DNA from: Nitrospirota bacterium
GTDB taxonomy: Bacteria; Nitrospirota_A; Leptospirillia; Leptospirillales; Leptospirillaceae
Direction: 5' to 3'
Assembly (NCBI GenBank): GCA_027415455.1
Contig: DAIBSV010000076.1
Coordinates: forward strand, 1-9,042
DNA length: 9,042 nt
Below, in pieces: positions 1-8,066 of the stretch. The notes under the pieces were generated by a model. The model saw nothing but the letters and a program-made list of their open reading frames with translations, had not been told where the DNA came from and ran no database searches. The translations under genes and the position numbers were made by a program. How positions within the stretch are numbered: position 1 is the first letter of the stretch; each line of letters starts with the position of its first letter.

Positions 1-1071
1 GAAGACCACCGATTCGGAGACATGGGAGTAGCTGTTGACCCGGACGCTGTGCGACAGGATCGACCGGTCGATCTGTCCTCCCGAGATGATGGTGCCGCCA
101 CAGACGATCGAATCGGTGGCAACCCCGACCCGCTTGTTCTTTTCATCGGCAAATACGAACTTGGCCGGGGGCATCTGGGGGCGGTAGGTCCTGATGATCC
201 AGTAGGGGTTGTAGAGGTTGAAGGACGGGGTCACGGAAACGAGGTCCATGTTGGCTTTCCAGTAGGCGTCGATATTCCCGATGTCACGCCAGTACCCCTT
301 CTCCACTTCGTCCATCCCCGGAATGGTGTTCCGGCTGAAGTCGTAGACATAGGCCCTCCCTTCCGCCGCAAGACGGGGAAGAATGTTATGGCCGAAGTCG
401 TGCTTGGACGAAGAAATTTCGGAGTCCTCCCGCAGGACGGCGAGCAGATCCTTCGTCCGGAAGATATAGTTCCCCATGGAGGCCAGTGCGGTGCTTCCGC
501 CGGAAACCGTCGGCTCCGGGGTCGGAGGCTTCTCGACGAAGTCGCGAATTCGGTCGCCTTCCGTCCGGATGACCCCGAACTCCCGGGCCTCCTGGAGCGG
601 GACCGGGATGGCCGCAACGGTCACCGCTCCTCCGGTCTCCAGATGATGGTCCAGCATCTGCCGGATATTCATCTTGAAGATGTGGTCCCCCCCGAAAATG
701 CAGACGTGGTCGGGTTTTTCGTCGAGAATCAGGTTCATGTTCTGAAAAACGGCATCGGCCGTCCCCTGAAACCAGTGGGGACCGGTCCGCATCTGGGCCG
801 GAACTGGATCGATGTATTGGTCGAGGAGAGGGGAAAGTCGCCAACCCCGTGACAGGTGCGTGTTGAGGGAATGGGACTTGTACTGGGTCAGGACCTTGAT
901 CTTGGTAAAACCCGAATTGACGAAATTCGACAGGACGAAATCAATGATCCGGTAGGCTCCTCCAAAAGGAACGGCGGACTTGACGCGGTCGGCGGTCAGG
1001 GGAAAGAGGCGTTTTCCTTCTCCCCCCGCCAGTATGATGGCCAGAATATTCTCCCTGTCCCGATGATCCAT
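1..1071 (-). CDS. glgC: Glucose-1-phosphate adenylyltransferase (ADP-glucose pyrophosphorylase), 3' end missing
   Basis: Makes ADP-glucose and pyrophosphate from ATP and glucose-1-phosphate, the committed cytoplasmic step of bacterial glycogen synthesis. The 357 visible codons run from the ATG at 1071 to the left edge without a stop; the family is usually about 410-430 residues, so only the end of the C-terminal beta-helix domain is missing. Seen in the translation: the nucleotide-binding loop LAGGEGKRL (residues 14-22), FGG and RIIDFVLSN (36-49), QGTADAV (102-108), the metal-site motif FGGDH (126-130), FVEKP (about 178-182) and YWRDIG (about 260-265). The family's usual KPAV and FGGK are KSAV and FGGA here, in the region that in the E. 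coli enzyme contributes to activator control, so allostery may differ. GGAGG lies 6 nt before the ATG. The gene starts 21 nt after the small membrane-protein gene and is probably co-transcribed with it. Confidence 0.95.
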   Translation of the reverse strand, partial: MDHRDRENILAIILAGGEGKRLFPLTADRVKSAVPFGGAYRIIDFVLSNFVNSGFTKIKVLTQYKSHSLNTHLSRGWRLSPLLDQYIDPVPAQMRTGPHWFQGTADAVFQNMNLILDEKPDHVCIFGGDHIFKMNIRQMLDHHLETGGAVTVAAIPVPLQEAREFGVIRTEGDRIRDFVEKPPTPEPTVSGGSTALASMGNYIFRTKDLLAVLREDSEISSSKHDFGHNILPRLAAEGRAYVYDFSRNTIPGMDEVEKGYWRDIGNIDAYWKANMDLVSVTPSFNLYNPYWIIRTYRPQMPPAKFVFADEKNKRVGVATDSIVCGGTIISGGQIDRSILSHSVRVNSYSHVSESVVF

Positions 1072-1092
1072 CGACAACCTCCAGCAAGGGGT

Positions 1093-1299
1093 TCAGGAAT
1101 TTCCGAGAAAGGTGCGGTTCAGAATGCGAAGAATTCCTGTACGGGCGGGAGAGAGGGAAAAGAGACCCCAGAAAAAAAGAAGGAGGGAGGAAAAAAGGTA
1201 GGCCACCCATTTTTCCCTTCGTTCATGACGAAGGAGAAGACGCACGGAGTAGACCGCCCCAAATCCCCCCACCATCAGAAATATCCAGTCATAGATCAT
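1093..1299 (-). CDS. Small two-helix membrane protein, function unknown
   Basis: A 68-residue protein that I do not recognise. It has two clear hydrophobic stretches, about residues 3-23 and 31-50, separated by a very basic loop (RHERREK, 24-30). The tail is short and basic. This composition is typical of a small inner-membrane hairpin protein with the loop in the cytoplasm, and it is hard to obtain by chance. The ATG is preceded by GGGGGAG with a 10-nt gap, and a candidate promoter lies just upstream. It occupies the gap between atpC and glgC and ends 21 nt before glgC, so it is probably the first gene of a two-gene transcript. It could be a conserved lineage-specific protein or, less likely, a chance frame; homologues next to glgC or atpC would decide. 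Confidence 0.6.
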   Translation of the reverse strand: MIYDWIFLMVGGFGAVYSVRLLLRHERREKWVAYLFSSLLLFFWGLFSLSPARTGILRILNRTFLGNS

Positions 1300-1325
1300 T
1301 TTCCCGCAACTCCCCCTTGGAGTTC

Positions 1326-1354
1326 ATCCTACCAGAATCGCGGGAAAAGGCCAA
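1326..1354 (-). promoter_or_regulatory. Candidate sigma-70 promoter for the small membrane protein and glgC
   Basis: On the minus strand TTGGCC (1349-1354) and TAGGAT (1326-1331) are separated by exactly 17 nt. TG stands one base before the -10, an extended -10. Each hexamer matches consensus at 4 of 6 positions, so this is only moderately supported. Its position is sensible: just after the atp terminator stem-loop and about 27 nt before the downstream ATG at 1299. Transcription would start near 1319. Confidence 0.4.
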
Positions 1355-1360
1355 TTGACC

Positions 1361-1400
1361 GGAAGAATCCTCCGGCAGCCTTCAAAGGCCGCCGGAGGAT
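1361..1400 (-). terminator. Stem-loop terminator of the atp operon
   Basis: Two 14-base arms, 1367-1380 and 1387-1400, pair with one imperfect position (a G-T wobble on the minus strand) around the loop TTCAAA/TTTGAA. The hairpin lies 34 nt after the atpC stop codon. In the atp reading direction it is followed by ATTCTTCC, a weak T tract. The GC-rich stem is strong, but the short T tract leaves it between a true intrinsic terminator and an mRNA 3'-end stabiliser. There is no T tract on the plus strand, so it acts, if at all, in the atp direction. Confidence 0.65.
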
Positions 1401-1434
1401 GGAAGGATTAAAGAAAAAGATTTCTTGGACGGAT

Positions 1435-1869
1435 TTATTCTTCTGAAATCTGACCGGGATGGCGTGTTGAACGCCGGCGGGCGACAATGGAGAGACGGAC
1501 CGACTCGCGTTTGAGCTCCAGGAGATAGGTTCGGCGTTCGATCTCTGAAATAGGCTGCTTCAGTGCCTCTTCCGCGTTATGACGCGCCCTCTTGGCCATC
1601 TGTTCGTCGATCTCGTCGGCGCGCTCCACGGTGTTGGCCAGGATGATGACGGATTTTGGAAGGACTTCGGCCACACCTCCGCTCACATAGTACGAATAGA
1701 GAGCGTCCCCCTTGCGGACCACGAGCTCTCCGGGATCGAGAAGCGAGATGAAGGGAGAATGGCCCGTCAGGACGCCGAATTCCCCATCCACTCCGTTGGC
1801 CTTCACGAAATCCACCTCTTCGGAGATGAGCTCCCGCTCCTGGGTGACTAGAGTCAGCATGAAGGACAT
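1435..1869 (-). CDS. atpC: F1Fo ATP synthase epsilon subunit
   Basis: Rotor-stalk subunit that binds gamma and the c ring and can inhibit ATP hydrolysis. The 144 residues match the usual length. The N-terminal beta-sandwich (about 1-85) contains the family motif GEFGVLTGHSP (29-39); two C-terminal helices follow (about 86-132), with a short basic and polar tail. In the ATP-binding motif I/L-D-x-x-R-A of bacterial epsilon the sequence is IDEQMA (87-92), with Met replacing Arg. Loss of that Arg suggests weaker ATP sensing by the C-terminal helices (inference). The ATG at 1869 lies 3 nt after the atpD stop, so translational coupling is likely. A second ATG at 1860 (MLTLVTQER) is possible, but no Shine-Dalgarno supports it better. 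It is the last gene of the operon, ahead of the stem-loop at 1361-1400. Confidence 0.97.
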   Translation of the reverse strand: MSFMLTLVTQERELISEEVDFVKANGVDGEFGVLTGHSPFISLLDPGELVVRKGDALYSYYVSGGVAEVLPKSVIILANTVERADEIDEQMAKRARHNAEEALKQPISEIERRTYLLELKRESVRLSIVARRRSTRHPGQISEE

Positions 1870-1872
1870 GAC

Positions 1873-3275
<1,403 letters not shown>

Positions 3276-3286
3276 ATTTTTCCTGG

Positions 3287-3325
3287 TCAAGGATCACGCA
3301 TCCCCGGACCTCCGTCCGGAGAGAA
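3287..3325 (-). other. Structured atpD leader with hairpin and 4-codon ORF
   Basis: Within the 82-nt atpG-atpD gap, CCGGAC (3314-3319) and GTCCGG (3304-3309) form a perfect 6-bp stem, read on the minus strand, with GGAG in the loop. The loop plus the next G make a GGAGG sequence that sits 7 nt before an ATG at 3301. That ATG opens a four-codon ORF (M-R-D-P) ending in TGA at 3287. The string TTCTCTCC then CGGAGG also occurs in the atpA leader. A role in atpD translation or mRNA processing is inference; chance remains possible. Confidence 0.3.
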
Positions 3326-3343
3326 CAATCCGGTCTTTCGCCT

Positions 3344-4222
3344 CTATCCCTGCTGCACTGCATCCGCTCCCGAGGCGATTTCGGAAATTTCCCGCGTGAT
3401 CGCCGCCTGCCGGAGCTTGTTGTAGATCAGGGTCATCTGGTAAATGACTTCTTTTGCGTTGGAGGTGGCGTTTCGCATCGCCATCATCCTGGCGCTGTAT
3501 TCACTTGCAAAATTTTCCATGACACGCTGGAAAACGATCGATTCGAAGTAGCGGGGGATCAGGACATCCAGGATTTCCGTAGTGTCCGGTTCGTAAAGAT
3601 ATTCCCCCAAAAAGGGCGAGGCTCCCTTTCCGCCTCCCTCTACTACATCCGGTCCGATTGGAAGAAGTTTTTCCATCCTGGGTTTCTGGGATAATGTCGA
3701 GACGAATTCGGTGAAAAAAACCCAAACCTCGTCCCAGCGCCCTTCTTGGAACTCCTCGATCGCGACCTGGGTTGCAGGAAGGATCTCTTCAATCTTTCCC
3801 CGATCCTTGACACCCGAAATGGATCCCACGGCCTTAAGCCCGCTCCTCCGCACAAAATCCTGGCCTTTCTTTCCGATAACCACGAACTCGAACCGCACCC
3901 CGGGTCGATCGGCCATGAACTTATTCACTTGCCGGAAGACGTTGGCATTGATAGGACCGCAAAGTCCGCGATCGGTGGAGACAAGGATGATGCCCACCGT
4001 CGTCACAGGGCGGGCCTTGAAAAAGATATTCGGCCTATGAGATTCGATGGCCGACAGGCGAACCATCAGTTCGAGAATCTTTTCCGCGTAGGGCCGGGTA
4101 TCACGAACGCGCATCTGGGCCTTGCGCATCTTGGCTGAGGCCACCATTTCCATGGCCTTCGTGATCTGTCTCGTATTCTTGACCGATTTGATTCGGCCTC
4201 GGATCGATCGAAGAGAGGGCAT
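3344..4222 (-). CDS. atpG: F1Fo ATP synthase gamma subunit
   Basis: Central rotor shaft: its N- and C-terminal helices form the coiled coil turning inside alpha3beta3, and its globular part binds epsilon and the c ring. The 292 residues are typical. The N-terminal helix has the standard I-K-S-V-K-N-T-x-Q-I-T-K-A-M pattern (11-24), followed by MVASAKMRKAQ. The Rossmann-like core has STDRGLCG (82-89). The C-terminal helix begins near 230 and contains the conserved MxxMRNATSNA segment (about 246-256). The ATG lies 3 nt after the atpA stop with only a weak upstream ribosome site, so coupling to atpA translation is likely. It is followed by the 82-nt leader of atpD. Confidence 0.98.
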   Translation of the reverse strand: MPSLRSIRGRIKSVKNTRQITKAMEMVASAKMRKAQMRVRDTRPYAEKILELMVRLSAIESHRPNIFFKARPVTTVGIILVSTDRGLCGPINANVFRQVNKFMADRPGVRFEFVVIGKKGQDFVRRSGLKAVGSISGVKDRGKIEEILPATQVAIEEFQEGRWDEVWVFFTEFVSTLSQKPRMEKLLPIGPDVVEGGGKGASPFLGEYLYEPDTTEILDVLIPRYFESIVFQRVMENFASEYSARMMAMRNATSNAKEVIYQMTLIYNKLRQAAITREISEIASGADAVQQG

Positions 4223-4225
4223 GGG

Positions 4226-5728
4226 CTATCCGTTGAAAGAAGCGGTGAATTCGGTCAGACCTTCCTTGAGGGAGGCGATCGTCGTTTCCGACAGGGCCTT
4301 CTCCTCCCGGATCGCCCGGAGGAGATCGGCTTTCCGGCTATCGAGATAAAGGAAGAATTCCTTTTCGAAGGTTCCGATGCGGTCCGGCTTGATTCCGTCA
4401 AGAAATCCGTTGGTCACGGCGAAGATGATCGCAATCTGCTTCTCGACGGGAAGCGGAGAGTAATGTCCCTGCTTCAGAATCTCCGTCAACCGGAGACCCC
4501 GCTCGATCTGGTCCCGCGTCGTTTTGTCGAGATCCGAGGCGAACTGGGCAAAGGCGGCCAGCTCGCGGAACTGGGCCATCTCGAGACGCATCTTCCCGGC
4601 CACCTGTTTCATGGCCTTGATCTGGGCAGCCCCGCCGACCCTGGAGACGGAAATTCCGGGGTTGATGGCCGGGCGGATCCCCGAATAGAAGAGGTCGGTT
4701 TCAAGATAGATCTGCCCGTCTGTGATGGAGATGACGTTGGTCGGAACGAAGGCAGAAACGTCTCCGGCCTGTGTTTCGATGATGGGGAGAGCGGTCAGGG
4801 AACCGCCGCCATTCTTTTCATTCAGACGGGCCGCCCGCTCGAGGAGACGCGAGTGGAGGTAGAAAACGTCTCCGGGATAGGCTTCACGACCCGGAGGACG
4901 CCGAAGGAGAAGAGACATCTGGCGGTAAGCCCAGGCATGCTTCGTCAGGTCATCATAGACGATGAGGGCATCCATCCCTCGATCCCGGAAGTATTCTCCC
5001 ATGGCGCAGCCGGCGTAGGGAGCGATGTACTGAAGTGCCGCGGACTCGGCGGCGGAGGCGGAGACGACGATGGTATATTCCAGGGCGCCGTGCTTCTCGA
5101 GGGTTCGGACCACATTGACGACGCTCGACGCTTTCTGCCCGATGGCGACATAGATGCAGACGACATTGTTGCCCTTCTGGTTGATGATGGTGTCAAGGGC
5201 AATGGTGGTCTTGCCGGTCTGGCGGTCGCCGATGATGAGTTCGCGCTGCCCCCGTCCGACCGGAATCATGGCGTCGATGGACTTGATCCCCGTCTGAAGG
5301 GGAACCGAGACGGATTTTCGGGTCGAGACGCCCGGAGCGATCTTTTCGATAGGGGAATGAAGCTCGGCCTTGACCGGGCCCTTTCCATCGAGAGGTTCTC
5401 CCATGGGATTCACCACGCGGCCAACCAGGCCGGGTCCGACGGGAACCTCCATGATTTTTCCTGTGGTGCGGACTTCGTCCCCGACCACGGCCTCTTCCCC
5501 GCCTTCGAGAATGACCGCGCCAATTTCATTCTCCTCGAGGTTCAGCACCAGGGCCGAGCCTCCCTTGATGATCTCGAGCATCTCTCCGTACATCGCCTTT
5601 TCAAGGCCGGAAATACGGAGAATTCCATCCCCCGAAGAGAGGATCGTTCCACGGTCCGAAGTTTCAACACCACCCTTGAAACTTCCCAGGTTTTTCATAA
5701 GGTTTTCGGTAATCTCTGAACTTTTCAA
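4226..5728 (-). CDS. atpA: F1Fo ATP synthase alpha subunit
   Basis: Non-catalytic nucleotide-binding partner of beta in the alpha3beta3 head. The 500 residues are near the usual 500-515. Seen: N-terminal helix that binds delta ([10 protein letters not shown]), P-loop GDRQTGKT (167-174), family signature [10 protein letters not shown] (353-362) and the arginine finger in SRVGG (Arg363), which completes the catalytic site on neighbouring beta. The start is a TTG at 5728: GAGG stands 5 nt upstream, and the first residues align with the usual alpha start. The first in-frame ATG (5698) would cut off the N-terminal delta-binding helix and has no ribosome site. The TTG overlaps the stop of a 17-codon upstream ORF (TTGA), so initiation may depend on coupling. 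The atpG start follows 3 nt after the stop codon. Confidence 0.98.
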   Translation of the reverse strand: MKSSEITENLMKNLGSFKGGVETSDRGTILSSGDGILRISGLEKAMYGEMLEIIKGGSALVLNLEENEIGAVILEGGEEAVVGDEVRTTGKIMEVPVGPGLVGRVVNPMGEPLDGKGPVKAELHSPIEKIAPGVSTRKSVSVPLQTGIKSIDAMIPVGRGQRELIIGDRQTGKTTIALDTIINQKGNNVVCIYVAIGQKASSVVNVVRTLEKHGALEYTIVVSASAAESAALQYIAPYAGCAMGEYFRDRGMDALIVYDDLTKHAWAYRQMSLLLRRPPGREAYPGDVFYLHSRLLERAARLNEKNGGGSLTALPIIETQAGDVSAFVPTNVISITDGQIYLETDLFYSGIRPAINPGISVSRVGGAAQIKAMKQVAGKMRLEMAQFRELAAFAQFASDLDKTTRDQIERGLRLTEILKQGHYSPLPVEKQIAIIFAVTNGFLDGIKPDRIGTFEKEFFLYLDSRKADLLRAIREEKALSETTIASLKEGLTEFTASFNG

Positions 5729-5778
5729 GGCCCCCTCGTCTCGATAGATTGTCGCCCGCCGCGCGAGCTTTTATCCAT
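5725..5778 (-). promoter_or_regulatory. Possible 17-codon leader ORF overlapping the atpA start
   Basis: In the 81-nt gap between atpH and atpA an ATG at 5778 opens [17 protein letters not shown] and stops at TGA (5727-5725), overlapping the atpA TTG as TTGA. It has a better ribosome site than atpA itself: GGAGGG with a 9-nt gap. It does not resemble known leader peptides. If translated, it would deliver terminating ribosomes to the weak TTG start. It could also be a chance ORF, or the relic of an older start. Confidence 0.3.
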
Positions 5779-5809
5779 TGCCTGTTTCCCTCCGAACTTG
5801 GAGAGAATA

Positions 5810-6421
5810 TCAGGCCGTCTTCAATAACTGCCGCTCAAGCTCCCGCAATTTTGCGGACAGGCTCGCGTCCCAGACCCTTGACCCGATCCGGATCTCGAGC
5901 CCCGCCAAAAGTTCAGGGCGAACCTTCCAGACCGGCTTGACCGAAAGTCGTTTTTCCGCGGGAACGGAACCGGCCAGCTCTCGTCCGGGCCCTTCATTGA
6001 CGAATCGAAGAAGGGCCTCCACTATTTTTGCCTGGCTCTCGGCCGAAAGGGCTTCAGGGGAATGAACCTCCACGACAACCCTTCCCGCCTCCAGATCGAA
6101 TCTCTCCAGAAGCGCCTTTTCTAGAAAAGGAATACCGTCCCAGAGATTTCCCTCCAGAAGAGGAACAAGAAAGAGGTTCTCGTTTTCAGGGAGACTGTCC
6201 CCCAACGACTCCTTCAAGAGCGTCCTGAAAAAAACCACCTTGTCTTCAAGGGAAAAGCGCCCATCAAGAACAAAGCTTCTGGCCGGGCGGACCTTCCGGA
6301 TGCGGTTCATCGTATCCAGAAGAGTCATCCACCGGTCAAGCTTCCCTTCATCCCCCCGGACCGTTCCCGCGATCGCATCGGCCCACTTCACCAGAAATCG
6401 TTCGTCGATGCGCCGTCCCAT
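5810..6421 (-). CDS. atpH: F1Fo ATP synthase delta subunit
   Basis: Peripheral-stalk subunit that joins the alpha N-termini to the b dimer. It is 203 residues, somewhat longer than the usual 175-185. Sequence conservation is low, as is normal for delta. The N-terminal helical domain spans about 1-110. The C-terminal domain ends in the recognisable pattern PELLAGLEIRIGSRVWDASL followed by a leucine-rich helix, matching the family's G-x-x-I-R-x-G-x-x-x-x-D-x-S-x-x-x-x-L. Its ATG overlaps the atpF stop by one base (TGATG), and GGAAGG lies 7 nt upstream, within atpF. The position between atpF and atpA is canonical and supports the call. Confidence 0.95.
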   Translation of the reverse strand: MGRRIDERFLVKWADAIAGTVRGDEGKLDRWMTLLDTMNRIRKVRPARSFVLDGRFSLEDKVVFFRTLLKESLGDSLPENENLFLVPLLEGNLWDGIPFLEKALLERFDLEAGRVVVEVHSPEALSAESQAKIVEALLRFVNEGPGRELAGSVPAEKRLSVKPVWKVRPELLAGLEIRIGSRVWDASLSAKLRELERQLLKTA

Positions 6422-6927
6422 CAGCCGGCCTTCCGTTCGTCGAGAGCCTTCATCGCCTTGTTGATGTAAAGAACCTTTTGCGTATCGGAAAGGCTTTCCT
6501 CGAGAAGGGTCTCGAGACTCCGTACGATCAGGGTGACCGTTTCCGTCCGAAGCTCCGACTTCATCTTTTCCCTGTCCGCCGCGATCTGGGCGGTGGCCTT
6601 GTCGAGCTCGGCCTTGATCGATTGGGCCAGCTCCTTCTCCCGCTCCTCACGAAGGGTCTTCGCCATTTCTTCGGCCTGGCGGATCATGGCGTCCGACTGG
6701 GCTCTCGCCTTTTCCAGAAGGGATCGCTGTTCGGCCAGAATCCGCTCGGCTTCCTCCCGGCTGACTCGGGCTGCTTCAAGATCCGAGGAGACTTTTTTCC
6801 GGCGTTCTTCAAGGATCCGGGTCAGCGAAGGATAGAGATACTTCCCGATGATGAAAAGCATCAGCGTAAAGGAAACGACTGACCAGAAGACCAGAGAAGG
6901 AAAAAACTTCGTATCAAACTGGGGCAT
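6421..6927 (-). CDS. atpF: F1Fo ATP synthase b subunit
   Basis: Peripheral stalk: one N-terminal membrane helix (about residues 10-32) followed by a long charged coiled coil (about 38-140) that reaches up to delta. At 168 residues the length is typical. The N-terminus, MPQFDTKFFPS then FW, is of the style common in b' or b/b' proteins, but there is only one b gene here, so a homodimer is the simplest model. The ATG at 6927 has AAAGGA 7 nt upstream. The 93-nt gap from atpE is the longest inside the operon and is structured. The 3' end overlaps atpH by one base. Confidence 0.97.
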   Translation of the reverse strand: MPQFDTKFFPSLVFWSVVSFTLMLFIIGKYLYPSLTRILEERRKKVSSDLEAARVSREEAERILAEQRSLLEKARAQSDAMIRQAEEMAKTLREEREKELAQSIKAELDKATAQIAADREKMKSELRTETVTLIVRSLETLLEESLSDTQKVLYINKAMKALDERKAG

Positions 6928-6953
6928 GATCCTGTCCTTTGATTCCCTGATGG

Positions 6954-7010
6954 GGATCCGTCCGGCCTCTTTTCAAAGCCGGTTCGTCCGGTATTTCGGA
7001 CTCCGGATCC
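6954..7010 (-). other. Inverted repeats in the atpE-atpF gap
   Basis: GGATCCG (6954-6960) pairs with CGGATCC (7004-7010). Inside it TCCG (6961-6964) can pair with CGGA (6997-7000) across a 3-nt bulge, or CCGGC (6962-6966) with GCCGG (6978-6982). CGTCCGG also occurs twice (6959-6965 and 6985-6991). The structure begins 10 nt after the atpE stop. No T tract follows, so it is not a simple terminator. A stabilising or processing structure after the highly expressed c-subunit cistron is inferred. Confidence 0.4.
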
Positions 7011-7020
7011 TGAAAGTGTC

Positions 7021-7251
7021 CTACTTCCTGAGACCCATGATGATAAAGGCGATCACCAGCGCGTAAAGGGCGACAGCCTCAGAGAGGGCGAAGCCGAGCC
7101 ACATGTACTTTGAGACGCGCCCTTCGATTTCCGGCTGACGCGCCACGGCTTCGATCATCTTTCCGAAAATATAGCCGATCCCGGCGCCGGACCCAGCGAC
7201 CCCGATAGCGGCCGCACCCATACCGATCAACGCTGCTGCATGCACATCCAT
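7021..7251 (-). CDS. atpE: F1Fo ATP synthase c subunit (proteolipid ring)
   Basis: Two-helix hairpin that forms the ion-carrying rotor ring in the membrane. At 76 residues the length is typical. Helix 1 carries the ring-packing glycines GSGAGIG (20-26). The polar loop ARQPE (37-41) contacts gamma and epsilon. Helix 2 carries the ion-binding carboxylate Glu58 in LSEAVALY. The residues corresponding to the sodium ligands of Ilyobacter c (Gln in helix 1 and Ser right after the Glu) are Ile25 and Ala59, so proton coupling is expected. The ATG has GGGAGG about 9 nt upstream, a strong ribosome site that suits the high copy number of c. Confidence 0.98.
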   Translation of the reverse strand: MDVHAAALIGMGAAAIGVAGSGAGIGYIFGKMIEAVARQPEIEGRVSKYMWLGFALSEAVALYALVIAFIIMGLRK

Positions 7252-7288
7252 GAAAAAGATCCTCCCGATGATTGAAAACAGTCTGTCG

Positions 7289-8023
7289 TTAGTGATTCAA
7301 CTTCATCGCCTGCCCCAGATAGACGGCGGAAAGGACGGCGAAGATATAAGCCTGGATAAAGGCCACCAGGACTTCCAGCAAATAAAGGACGACCGAAATG
7401 GAGAAAGGAAGCCACTTGAGATAGATCGCAAGCGACGTCGTCAAGCTCAGGAGGACAAAGAGAATCGTATGCCCTGCCGTCATGTTGGCGAAAAGACGAA
7501 CCGCCAGGGAGAGCGGTCTCGCCAGCTGAGAGATGATCTCGATCGGCACGACAAGGGGCATCATCCAGCCCGGAACTCCCTCCGGAACCAGGATGGACAA
7601 GAACTTCATTCCATGCTTGGCAAATCCGATCCCAAGGCTGACAAGGTAGACCGTAACAGCGAGAAGGCCTGTGACGACGATCTGGGAGGTGATGGTGTAA
7701 ACCCCAGGGATCAGACCCAGAAAGTTGCTGAGAAACACGAAAAGAAAAAGAGTGAAGACAGGGAGGAGGAATTTTTTGCGGTTTTCCGCTCCAAGGTTCT
7801 CATCGACGACGGTCGTCAGCGTGTCGAACAACATCTCCATCGAGGTCTGGAAGCGGCCCGGAACGAGGGTCGCAACGCGGACGAAATACAGGCTTGCCAC
7901 CGCTGTGATTCCGACGACCAGCCAGAGGGAGACCACCGCCTGAGTGACAGAGATGTCGAACCCCAGAAGGTGGAGCCGAATGATCGGATGAAGAAAAAAC
8001 TCTTCCAGAGGATTGCCTTGCAA
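7289..8023 (-). CDS. atpB: F1Fo ATP synthase a subunit
   Basis: Membrane stator subunit that provides the two half-channels for protons beside the c ring. With the start chosen here it has 244 residues. It has several strongly hydrophobic helices. The essential arginine is Arg176 in SLAVRLFANM, with the following AGH; the conserved Gln of the last helix is Gln224 in EVLVAFIQAY. The frame extends to a TTG at 8035, but the strong GGAGG at 8029-8033 lies inside those first codons. The TTG at 8023 stands 5 nt after GGAGG and gives MQGNPLEEFFLHP, so it is preferred; there is no early ATG. It lies 43 nt after atpZ and 37 nt before atpE. Confidence 0.96.
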   Translation of the reverse strand: MQGNPLEEFFLHPIIRLHLLGFDISVTQAVVSLWLVVGITAVASLYFVRVATLVPGRFQTSMEMLFDTLTTVVDENLGAENRKKFLLPVFTLFLFVFLSNFLGLIPGVYTITSQIVVTGLLAVTVYLVSLGIGFAKHGMKFLSILVPEGVPGWMMPLVVPIEIISQLARPLSLAVRLFANMTAGHTILFVLLSLTTSLAIYLKWLPFSISVVLYLLEVLVAFIQAYIFAVLSAVYLGQAMKLNH

Positions 8024-8028
8024 ACACG

Positions 8029-8033
8029 CCTCC
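8029..8033 (-). promoter_or_regulatory. Shine-Dalgarno site that sets the atpB TTG start
   Basis: GGAGG on the minus strand, 5 nt before the TTG at 8023. It overlaps codons 2 and 3 of the longer reading that would begin with TTG at 8035, which makes that longer start unlikely. Confidence 0.7.
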
Positions 8034-8066
8034 AAAATTTACATGTGTTCTGACAGGGCAGGACCG

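Noticed and set aside
22..852. 276-codon open frame on the plus strand
   Set aside because: Antisense to glgC, whose motifs are clear on the minus strand; the plus-strand product has no recognisable domain.
856..1446. 196-codon plus-strand frame over the atpC-glgC gap
   Set aside because: No ribosome site, low-complexity Lys/Gly-rich product, antisense to the start of glgC and to the small membrane protein and its terminator.
4463..5719. 418-codon open frame on the plus strand
   Set aside because: It lies wholly antisense to atpA, whose protein is unmistakable. The plus-strand translation is rich in Gly, Asp and Arg with no recognisable domain, as expected of a GC-rich shadow frame.
6421..6927. 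b' rather than b subunit, judged from the MPQFD start
   Set aside because: Only one b-type gene is present and the spacer before it holds no second copy, so it is called b; the N-terminal style alone is not diagnostic.
7021..7251. Sodium-coupled c ring
   Set aside because: The Gln in helix 1 and the Ser after the carboxylate that bind sodium are Ile25 and Ala59, so protons are the likely ion.
7250..8053. 267-codon plus-strand frame with a very charged product
   Set aside because: It is antisense to atpB; hydrophobic codons read on the opposite strand give charged residues, so the composition is an artefact.
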